54,769 nucleotides of DNA from CAYNEO01 sp964396245 (GTDB taxonomy: Bacteria > Zixibacteria > MSB-5A5 > GN15 > FEB-12): contig CAYNEO010000024.1 of assembly GCA_964396245.1 (NCBI GenBank), positions 1 to 54,769 of the forward strand. The letters are read 5' to 3'. The notes under the pieces were generated by a model. It was not told where the DNA came from, made no database searches, and worked only from the letters and a program-made list of their open reading frames with translations. Positions within the stretch are counted from its first letter, which is position 1; the number at the start of each line of letters is the position of its first letter. Shown here piece by piece: positions 8,211 through 14,940 of this stretch. A program made the translations under genes and the position numbers.

Positions 8211-10295
8211 GTGAAAGCGTATACGACGGATAAAATTCGGAATATCTGCCTGGCTGGTCAGCGTGGATGCGGAAAAACCGCCCTGGCTGACGCTGTCGCG
8301 TTCGATACCGGCATTAACAGCCGCATTGGCCGTGTCGACGACGGTTCTTCGCTGCTGGATCATACAGAAGGCGAAATAGCCAGGAAGACGTCAATTACCT
8401 CCAAGTTGCTGGCCTGCGAGTGGAAAGACACGAAAATCAACCTTCTCGATTGCCCCGGACACCTCGATTTTGTCGGCGAGCTTCTCTCCAGTCTGAAAGT
8501 CGCGGATGCTGTCGGGATTTTGCTGGACGCGACCGCCGGCGTGGAAGTCGGCACCCAGGTGCAGTGGCGGTGGATCCACGAATCCGGACTCGCCCGATTC
8601 TTCTTCGTCAATAAGATGGAAAAGGAAAACGCCGACTGGAAAACAGCCCTGGAGTCTGTTCAGGGAGCCTTCGGCAAGCAGGCTGTCGCGGTCCAGATAC
8701 CGATCGGTCAGGGAGACGCTTTCAAGGGGGTGGTCGACCTGCTCAATATGAAAGCGTATACCTTCGATGCCAGCGGCAACCGGACCGATGTGGAAATCCC
8801 ATCTGACCTCAAAGACAGAGCTCAATCGGCCCGCGATAGCTTGATCGAAGTTGCGGCCGAAGCGGACGATGAACTACTCGAGAAATTTTTCAACGACGGC
8901 GGTCTCAGCGATGCCGATATGAACAAGGGCCTGCGGTTGGGCATAGTCAACGGTACCCTGTATCCGGTCCTGTTCGGGTCCGCAGTAAACAATCAGGGAG
9001 TTAAAGTATTACTTGATTTTGTTGCCGATTTCCTTCCGTCTCCCAACCAGATGCCTGATGTGGCAGCATTCAAATCCGGGACCGATCAGGAAGTAAAAAT
9101 CGCCCCGGATCCCAAAGGAAAGACCGTCGCGTTCGTATTCAAAACTGCCACCGAGGGGCATCTCGGCGAAATGTCCTACTTCAAGGTTTTCTCCGGCTCG
9201 ATTTCCCCGGGAGTGGAACTGATGAATCAGCAGACAAAAACGGCGGAGCGGCTCGCCCACCTGTACTCATTTCAGGGCAAAAACCGCATCGACGTCGATT
9301 CCGCCCCTGCGGGTGATATCGCCGTGGCCGTCAAGCTCAAAAATACCCATACCGGCAATAGCCTCTCTGAAAAAGACTTTTCCGTGAGTATCCCCGAAGT
9401 TGACTATCCCAATCCGGTCATGGACGTGGCGATCAAATCAAAAGCCAAGGGGGAAGAAGAGAAGGTGGCCACCGGTCTGACGAAGCTCGCTGAGGAAGAC
9501 CCCACTTTCAGGCTTGAAGCGGACGCGGCTCTCAGGCAGCAGGTACTCTGGGGACAGGGATCAACCCACATCGAAGTCCTGATGGATAAACTCAAGCAGC
9601 GCTTTGGCGTGGAAGCGGATCTCGTGAAGCCCAAAGTCCCGTACCGCGAAACCGTACGCGGCAAAGCCGAACAGCAGTACCGCCACAAGAAGCAGTCAGG
9701 CGGGCGTGGACAATATGGTGAAGTCTATATCAGGATTGAACCCAACGAGCGCGGCGCCGGCTTCGAATTTATCGATGCCATTACCGGCGGCGTGATCCCC
9801 AACAAATACATCCCGGCTGTCGAGAAAGGCGTCGTAGAATCGATGCAACACGGGGGACTGTGCGGGGCGCCCGTTGTCGATGTCAAAGTTACCCTGTATT
9901 TTGGATCTTACCACGATGTCGATTCTTCCGATATGGCGTTCAAAATCGCCGGCTCGATGGCCTTCAGAGAAGGCTACATGCAGGCGAAGCCGGTAATCCT
10001 CGAGCCGATTTATAATCTGGAAATTCTCGTCCCGGATGACTTCACCGGCGATGTCATGGGTGACCTCTCATCGCGCCGTGGCAAGATCTCAGGTATGGAC
10101 CCCGAAGGTCGCAGCCAGCGAATCAGGGCCCAGGTGCCGCAAGCTGAAATGTACCAGTACTCGGTGGACCTGCGCTCTATGACCCAGGGGCAGGGCGTGT
10201 ACACGATGGAATTCTCGCACTACGAAGAAGTCCCGCACGAAACGGCACAGAAGATTATGGCCGAGGCGCAAGCTGAGAAGGAAGCTGAGTCCTGA
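8211..10295 (+). CDS. Elongation factor G-like GTPase (EF-G paralogue, EF-G2 type)
   Basis: A 694-residue translation GTPase of normal EF-G length with a GTG start and TGGAGG 5 nt upstream. Nucleotide-binding motifs are present but variant: G1 GQRGCGKT (16-23, canonical EF-G has AHIDAGKTT), G3 DCPGH (80-84, usually DTPGH) and G4 NKME (134-137, usually NKMD). Domain II, the domain IV start (SGGRGQYGEVYIRIEP) and the C-terminal domain (LSSRRGKISGM) are all there. These substitutions match the EF-G2/EF-G-like branch seen beside the housekeeping EF-G in several phyla, so this is probably not the main translocase. Its cellular role is not established. It is transcribed alone, with a clear promoter and terminator. 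Confidence 0.88.
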   Translation: MKAYTTDKIRNICLAGQRGCGKTALADAVAFDTGINSRIGRVDDGSSLLDHTEGEIARKTSITSKLLACEWKDTKINLLDCPGHLDFVGELLSSLKVADAVGILLDATAGVEVGTQVQWRWIHESGLARFFFVNKMEKENADWKTALESVQGAFGKQAVAVQIPIGQGDAFKGVVDLLNMKAYTFDASGNRTDVEIPSDLKDRAQSARDSLIEVAAEADDELLEKFFNDGGLSDADMNKGLRLGIVNGTLYPVLFGSAVNNQGVKVLLDFVADFLPSPNQMPDVAAFKSGTDQEVKIAPDPKGKTVAFVFKTATEGHLGEMSYFKVFSGSISPGVELMNQQTKTAERLAHLYSFQGKNRIDVDSAPAGDIAVAVKLKNTHTGNSLSEKDFSVSIPEVDYPNPVMDVAIKSKAKGEEEKVATGLTKLAEEDPTFRLEADAALRQQVLWGQGSTHIEVLMDKLKQRFGVEADLVKPKVPYRETVRGKAEQQYRHKKQSGGRGQYGEVYIRIEPNERGAGFEFIDAITGGVIPNKYIPAVEKGVVESMQHGGLCGAPVVDVKVTLYFGSYHDVDSSDMAFKIAGSMAFREGYMQAKPVILEPIYNLEILVPDDFTGDVMGDLSSRRGKISGMDPEGRSQRIRAQVPQAEMYQYSVDLRSMTQGQGVYTMEFSHYEEVPHETAQKIMAEAQAEKEAES

Positions 10296-10322
10296 TCCGG
10301 ATGTTCTTCCAATAAAAACAGA

Positions 10323-10353
10323 AAGCCGGCGGCATTCCCGCCGGTTTTTTTAT
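10323..10353 (+). terminator. Rho-independent terminator after EF-G-like gene
   Basis: GCCGGCGG and CCGCCGGT pair around an ATTC-containing loop, followed by a run of seven T residues. It lies about 30 bp after the stop. Confidence 0.88.
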
Positions 10354-10400
10354 TGCCGAGGTGCCGGTATCACATTGTGCCCACGGTCCGGAAAAAAATC

Positions 10401-10429
10401 TTGACGACTGAACAGATGAGCACTAGTAT
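10401..10429 (+). promoter_or_regulatory. lexA promoter
   Basis: TTGACG at 10401-10406, a 17-bp spacer, and TAGTAT at 10424-10429, with the GTG start of lexA at 10468. The -10 box lies between two direct repeats that may form the LexA operator. Confidence 0.65.
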
Positions 10430-10435
10430 GAGCAC
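10416..10435. promoter_or_regulatory. Candidate LexA operator: direct repeat ATGAGCAC-N4-ATGAGCAC
   Basis: ATGAGCAC occurs at 10416-10423 and again at 10428-10435, a 12-bp period flanking and overlapping the -10 box of the lexA promoter. LexA genes are usually autorepressed, and some phyla use direct-repeat operators, for example alphaproteobacteria. Assigning this repeat to LexA is inference. Confidence 0.45.
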
Positions 10436-10467
10436 AAAGACTACTCACTTTAGCACAGGGAACAGGC

Positions 10468-11082
10468 GTGAAGGATAAACTGACAGAGCGACAGCGCCGG
10501 ATACTCGAGTACGTGCAGGACGAGATCGTCAAACGGGGCCACTCACCAACCATTCGCGAAATAGGCACTCGTTTCAAGATCAGCTCGACAAACGGAGTGA
10601 GAGCCCATCTTGTCGCCCTGGTCAAAAAGGGCTATCTCAAGAAGCAGGAATATATCTCCAGGGGGCTCGAGTTGGCTCGTCCTCTCGCCGGGGAATTCGG
10701 CCGCGTCCCGGTTGTCGGTGCGGTCCCCGCTGGTCTGCCGATCGATGCCATTGAGAATATCGAAGGCGAAGTAGCGCTGGACTATTCTTTCCTTCCCAAG
10801 GGAGAGGCCTTCGGTCTCCGCGTAAAGGGTGATTCGATGCAGGGAGCGGGTATTTTCGACGGCGATCTGGTGGTTGTCCGCAAGCAGTCGGTCGCCCAGA
10901 AAGGCGATATTGTCGTCGCCATAATTGATGGCGAGGCTACCGTCAAGCGCTATTACCCCGAAGGTAAGCAGATCAGGTTGCAGCCGGAAAACGACCGGTA
11001 TGAACCGATTCTGGTAAATCGCCGTTCGGGCGAGTTCCGCATTGCCGGCAAAGTCATTGGCCTGCTCCGGAAATTCGCCTGA
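10468..11082 (+). CDS. lexA: SOS transcriptional repressor LexA
   Basis: A 204-residue LexA of usual length. Residues 1-65 form the winged-helix DNA-binding domain (LTERQRRILEYVQDEI, then SPTIREIGTRF and SSTNGVRAHLVAL). The autocleavage site is Ala88-Gly89 (GAVPAGLP). The S24 catalytic dyad is Ser123 (GDSMQGAG) and Lys160 (EATVKRYY). It represses DNA-damage genes and cleaves itself when RecA is activated. The GTG start follows CAGGGAAC. The upstream region has a clear promoter overlapped by a direct repeat, consistent with autoregulation. No terminator is obvious after the stop, and a tRNA gene with its own promoter follows. Confidence 0.95.
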   Translation: MKDKLTERQRRILEYVQDEIVKRGHSPTIREIGTRFKISSTNGVRAHLVALVKKGYLKKQEYISRGLELARPLAGEFGRVPVVGAVPAGLPIDAIENIEGEVALDYSFLPKGEAFGLRVKGDSMQGAGIFDGDLVVVRKQSVAQKGDIVVAIIDGEATVKRYYPEGKQIRLQPENDRYEPILVNRRSGEFRIAGKVIGLLRKFA

Positions 11083-11133
11083 TTTCTAATTCCCTTACTA
11101 CCGCCCGCTACCGGTCTGAATGTAGAATTTCGT

Positions 11134-11161
11134 TTGACATTCTAACTCTTTTCCGTAGATT
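11134..11161 (+). promoter_or_regulatory. Promoter of tRNA-Thr
   Basis: TTGACA at 11134-11139, a 16-bp spacer, and TAGATT at 11156-11161, ending about 60 bp before the mature tRNA. Confidence 0.6.
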
Positions 11162-11221
11162 CTCTGCGTTCCGCCTGACTGACGAACGGCGGTCAACAAA
11201 AGAGCGTGACACAGGTCTGAA

Positions 11222-11294
<73 letters not shown>

Positions 11295-11623
11295 CTTTTA
11301 GTTGGTACCCCGAGGCCGGAAGCAAAATTTTAAAACAGTGAAGCATCTATAGTCAACTTAACAGTGAGGCGATTTTCCGGATTGACATGCGTTGTTATTC
11401 CGACCAGTAAGATAAGAACTTGGCCGACGTCAATTGGGTGTATTTGGAACTGTCACGCGTTGATGAGTGTTGATTGTGGAGTGGAACGTAGGCAATACAT
11501 CACGAGGGCAGCCAGGTCAATGCGTTCGCGATGCTCACGTCTGGGTCACATTGCATCATCAGAGACACACTAACCGGCTCCAGGTCTGACCCATGAAACA
11601 TTTGTTCTGAAGGGAGAATCCCG
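11295..11623. other. Intergenic region between tRNA and radical SAM gene
   Basis: About 329 bp. A TTGACA hexamer occurs at 11382-11387, but no convincing -10 box follows at the right distance. A 69-codon plus-strand frame inside has no ribosome site and an atypical Cys/Arg-rich composition, so I do not call it. Nothing else is seen. Confidence 0.45.
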
Positions 11624-12850
11624 ATGGCTTCCGCGTCTGTCGATCACAAGCAGCTGTATCGGATGCCGTGGACATTGCCGGATAACGGCATTTCGTGGCT
11701 GGAACCCACCGCCATGTGTAATCTCTCGTGCGATGGGTGCTATCGCAAGAATGAAAAGGATTCCCATAAGTCGCTCGAAGAGGTAAAGGGAGAGCTCGAT
11801 GTTTTCCAGCGCCTCAGGAAATCTGACTGCATATCGGTCGCCGGCGGCGAGCCGTTGCTGTACCCGCACATTGTCGAATTGACGCGAGAGATCAGCAATC
11901 GGGGTCTCAAACCCATTATCAATACCAACGGTGCCGCCCTGACCATGGATCTGCTAATAGAGCTCAAAAAGGCCGGCGTGTTTGGTTTTACGTTCCATGT
12001 TGACAGTCGACAGGGTAGGGGAGGCAAGTGGAAGGACAAAAACGAACTCGAGTTGAACGACCTGCGGCTGCATTACGCGCAGATGCTGGCGGAGGTTGGC
12101 AATATCGCCTGTTCCTTCAATTCCACCGTGTATGCTGAGAACCTCCAGTACGTCCCCGGGATGGTCGACTGGGCGCACCAGCACATTGATATCGTCCACA
12201 CCATGGTCTTCATCTGTTTCCGTCATGTCATCCCGGACCTGCCATACGATTGGTATGCTGGCGGTGACAAAGTCGACTGGGACAAAATCTGGTATCACTC
12301 CGATCAGAAGCGCGAAATTGAAATTAAGTCTACTGACGTTCTGGCCAAGGTGCGTGAAAAATATCCGGAGTTTACCCCCGCCGCCTACCTCAACGGTACT
12401 GAACAACCCGATGCATTCAAGTGGATGCTGTCCGAAACGTTCGGAACCAAAAACAGGATTCTCGGATACGCCGGACCGAAGTTTGTCGAACTGCTGATGT
12501 CAGCCTATCACTTCAAGCATGACAGGTACCTGTCGTATGCGTCACCCAGGGCGACCTCCAAAGGGCGCTTGGCGCTGTGGCTGATGTGGCCTTTCGACCG
12601 GAAAGTGCGGAAGACGACCGGCAAGTACTTTGGGTACATGCTCAGGAACCCCTTCCGTATGTTCAAGAAAGTATACCTGCAAAGCTTCATGTTTATTCAG
12701 CCGGTGGATTTCGCTGAAAACGGGGCCCACAGCATGTGCGACGGTTGCCCGGATATTACCGTCCACAACGGCCGCCTGGTCTGGTCATGCCGATTGGAAG
12801 AGCTTAATCAGTTCGGGTCATTCCTGCGGTCGGTACCGCGAAAAGACTGA
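11624..12850 (+). CDS. Radical SAM protein with extra C-terminal Cys motif
   Basis: A 408-residue cytoplasmic protein. The radical SAM cluster motif is C32-x3-C36-x2-C39 (MCNLSCDGCYRKN), followed by the SAM-contacting motif VAGGEPLLYP and TNGAAL on the next strands of the partial TIM barrel. A second Cys group lies near the end (CDGCPDITVHNG followed by WSCRLEE), placed like the auxiliary cluster region of SPASM/twitch enzymes but shorter than a full SPASM domain. The substrate is unknown, and no peptide precursor or other biosynthetic gene is next to it. ATG follows GAAGGGAG. It is convergent with the phosphofructokinase gene, and the two share a bidirectional terminator. Confidence 0.83.
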   Translation: MASASVDHKQLYRMPWTLPDNGISWLEPTAMCNLSCDGCYRKNEKDSHKSLEEVKGELDVFQRLRKSDCISVAGGEPLLYPHIVELTREISNRGLKPIINTNGAALTMDLLIELKKAGVFGFTFHVDSRQGRGGKWKDKNELELNDLRLHYAQMLAEVGNIACSFNSTVYAENLQYVPGMVDWAHQHIDIVHTMVFICFRHVIPDLPYDWYAGGDKVDWDKIWYHSDQKREIEIKSTDVLAKVREKYPEFTPAAYLNGTEQPDAFKWMLSETFGTKNRILGYAGPKFVELLMSAYHFKHDRYLSYASPRATSKGRLALWLMWPFDRKVRKTTGKYFGYMLRNPFRMFKKVYLQSFMFIQPVDFAENGAHSMCDGCPDITVHNGRLVWSCRLEELNQFGSFLRSVPRKD

Positions 12851-12864
12851 TCTCGTTTACATAT

Positions 12865-12902
12865 GCAAAAAGAGCGGATCAGTGCGATCCGCTCTTTTTT
12901 TG
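12865..12902. terminator. Bidirectional terminator between radical SAM and pfk genes
   Basis: A long inverted repeat pairs AAAAAGAGCGGATC with GATCCGCTCTTTTT around a five-base loop. There is an A-run on the left and a T-run on the right, so it can end both convergent transcripts. Confidence 0.9.
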
Positions 12903-12921
12903 TCAACTATTCGTTCTCAGA

Positions 12922-14136
12922 TCAATAGATCCGTTCGATCATCCCGCTGACCTCCTTGAATTCGGCGACGAAATCCTGCCGAACCCGGCCAAAGCAGAAG
13001 CCTACCTGCTCATAAAGGTTGACCTGATCGAGATCGACATACCGCTGTTTGATCGCGTCAGCGGTCTTCATATAGTGAATCGTACCGTCGTAATAACCGG
13101 TGACGGTCACTCCCGAGTAGCCGTTCAGAAGAAGATGAACTGCCGAGGCTCCGGCCTCCATACCGAAATTGGCGTCATATGCCGATGTAAACCCGGACCG
13201 AACCAGGTGAGTGGGCACAATCGTGCGAACCTCGGGCACTTCATACACGCCCTCCACATACAGACCTTCCCGCTTCATGAAGTCCTTGATTTCGTCATCC
13301 GCTTTCAGCATCTTTGTGAGTTGCTGTGCAACATACCTACCGGCGCCGGCCAGCTTCTTGTGCCCGAAAGCATCGAGACCGGCCGCATCATCGTACATCT
13401 CCTCGCCGGATGCATTCTTCAGTCCCTCGGATACGACGATCGTATACGTACCCGCATTGATATCACTTTCAATCACGCGCTTCGTGAAGACTTTCTTCAT
13501 ATGTCGGTACAGCTCCTCGAAATCGACCGGGATTTCCGGGATCAGTATGGCGTCGGCTTCTCCGGCAACGCCGCCCCTGAAAGCAGTGTGACCGGCATAC
13601 CGGCCGAATACTTCCATCACCATGACACGGTTATGGGTCCGCCCGGTCGTTTTGATATCCCTCAGAAACTGCGAAATACGGTCGATCGTCGAGTCGCCGC
13701 CCACGCTGTACGGGATGAGATCTAGGTCCATGGTCTTCGGAGCATGTACGCAATTGATGCCCTGGTTGTGCAGGTCCACCATAACACCGCCGGTATCATC
13801 GCCGCCGCTGATCACCAGGCCTCCCAGATCAAATTTCGCCAACCCCTGCTTAATGCGTTCCCATTTACCCGGGTCCTTGATCTTGGCAATTTTCACCCGC
13901 GAGTGCCCGGCTTCAGAGCCTGCCAGTCCGATGCTGAATGTATCGAGGCGGGATGGCGTCAGTTCCACCAGTGAATCCATATCGACAAGATTGTAGAGTC
14001 CCGCATAGCCGTTCGGAATCGCGTAAGGAGTTACCTCCTTGCGATTAGCCATCTGTGCCGCGCCCTTGACAACGCCGTTCAAGCCTCCGCAGTCACCGCC
14101 GCTCGTAATCAATCCGATACGCTTAATATCCATCAT
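12922..14136 (-). CDS. 6-phosphofructokinase, predicted pyrophosphate-dependent
   Basis: A 404-residue PfkA-family kinase of central glycolysis. The nucleotide loop is TSGGDCGGLN (11-20). Residues 111-114 read GGDD rather than the ATP-type GGDG, and 133-135 read PKT rather than PGT. In characterised enzymes the Asp and Lys at these positions exclude ATP and favour PPi. The catalytic segment reads PKTMDLD where the family normally has PKTIDND, so the middle Asn is Leu while both Asp are kept. Substrate-site motifs VMVMEVFGRYAGHTA and ILIPEIP are present. Two adjacent ATGs are possible. The second (14131-14133) has better spacing from GCGGAGGA. A good promoter lies about 100 bp upstream. Confidence 0.9.
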   Translation of the reverse strand: MMDIKRIGLITSGGDCGGLNGVVKGAAQMANRKEVTPYAIPNGYAGLYNLVDMDSLVELTPSRLDTFSIGLAGSEAGHSRVKIAKIKDPGKWERIKQGLAKFDLGGLVISGGDDTGGVMVDLHNQGINCVHAPKTMDLDLIPYSVGGDSTIDRISQFLRDIKTTGRTHNRVMVMEVFGRYAGHTAFRGGVAGEADAILIPEIPVDFEELYRHMKKVFTKRVIESDINAGTYTIVVSEGLKNASGEEMYDDAAGLDAFGHKKLAGAGRYVAQQLTKMLKADDEIKDFMKREGLYVEGVYEVPEVRTIVPTHLVRSGFTSAYDANFGMEAGASAVHLLLNGYSGVTVTGYYDGTIHYMKTADAIKQRYVDLDQVNLYEQVGFCFGRVRQDFVAEFKEVSGMIERIY

Positions 14137-14241
14137 CGTCCTCCGCTATCCTTCTGGTTCATCCCCGGAGGGGCCATCCCGAATTCGGACAAGCAACACC
14201 TCGACGGATGCCGGTTAGGTAGACCATCTTAATTGAAGGAT

Positions 14242-14270
14242 ATAATACGTCAGGGAAAAGAAGAGGTCAA
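14242..14270 (-). promoter_or_regulatory. Promoter of the phosphofructokinase gene
   Basis: On the minus strand: TTGACC (14265-14270), a 17-bp spacer, and TATTAT (14242-14247). The predicted start of transcription is about 100 bp before the pfk ATG. Confidence 0.65.
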
Positions 14271-14377
14271 CTGCAGACAGGGGGTCGGTACCGCTCGACG
14301 TACGGATACCGGCTTACCAATTGCACCCGTTAGCCCTCCGTTCTATCGATGTCTGGTCAGATGCGGCTGAAGAGCTG

Positions 14378-14590
14378 TTATGCCCCGGCGAACTGAGACG
14401 ACGGACTTTTGATGCTTCGGATGACGATGCAGGAATTTCCACTGTCAGGCAGGAAATCAAAATCCACCCGCGACATCTTCTGTATACCGATGTTGCTGGA
14501 GCGAAGAATGTACCTGGCTCGGAATCTCAGCTGACGATCGATCTCGAGATAGATCTGCTTGTCGTCAACGTCGATCACTTTGGCGAACAT
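14378..14590 (-). CDS. Small hypothetical protein (70 aa), beta-rich
   Basis: A 70-residue frame with a strong ribosome site (GGAGGG, 4 nt before ATG) and a near-consensus promoter about 115 bp upstream, which favours a real gene over the overlapping 104-codon frame on the plus strand. The sequence MFAKVIDVDDKQIYLEI, followed by RFRARYIL and SRVDFDFLP, alternates strands and turns and could form a small barrel of OB or PilZ-like type. There is no diagnostic motif, so I assign no function. It has no signal peptide or membrane segment. It lies upstream of pfk on the same strand, but pfk has its own promoter. Confidence 0.55.
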   Translation of the reverse strand: MFAKVIDVDDKQIYLEIDRQLRFRARYILRSSNIGIQKMSRVDFDFLPDSGNSCIVIRSIKSPSSQFAGA

Positions 14591-14940
14591 AGCGCCCTCC
14601 GATGGTTCCTCTCACCGACAATAATGGCCCGATGAAGACAAGTGTGATGTGACCGCCCCAAAAATCGGGATAATTGTTATTCCATGTGCTCGCAGAGATA
14701 CTACTCTAGTATAGACCCCAACCTCCCCAGTGTCAAGGTGTTTCGGACAGCAACTTAACATCTTTCTTGAATGCCACCGTTAAGGCATTGGGCCGTATAA
14801 CAAAATGACAACGAATTTCGTTGCGTTTTTGGCCTGACCGCCTGTTATTGGGGCGACGCCCGGCGCTCGAATTACGCAGCAGGGACGGCCGGGGTAAGTG
14901 GATGACCGGCATACGATTCTGAAGGATTAAATATTCGATA
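14591..14940. other. Divergent intergenic region upstream of ccmF
   Basis: About 350 bp. It holds the minus-strand promoter at 14708-14736 and two small hairpins: AATGCC/GGCATT around an eight-base loop near 14770-14789, and CAACGAA-T-TTCGTTG at 14809-14823, which is followed by CGTTTTT. The second could be a weak terminator or a protein-binding palindrome. No confident ccmF promoter is seen. Confidence 0.4.
14708..14736 (-). promoter_or_regulatory. Near-consensus sigma70 promoter for the 70-aa gene
   Basis: Minus strand: TTGACA (14731-14736), exactly 17 bp, then TATACT (14708-14713). This is among the strongest promoter matches in the window, and the gene it serves is the small unknown protein at 14378-14590. 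Confidence 0.7.

Noticed and set aside
11364..11573. 69-codon frame between the tRNA and the radical SAM gene
   Set aside because: No ribosome site, high Cys/Arg/Ser content and no recognisable motif. It is probably chance.
14321..14635. 104-codon plus-strand frame
   Set aside because: It overlaps the 70-aa minus-strand frame, lacks a ribosome site and promoter, and has atypical composition, while the minus-strand frame has both signals.
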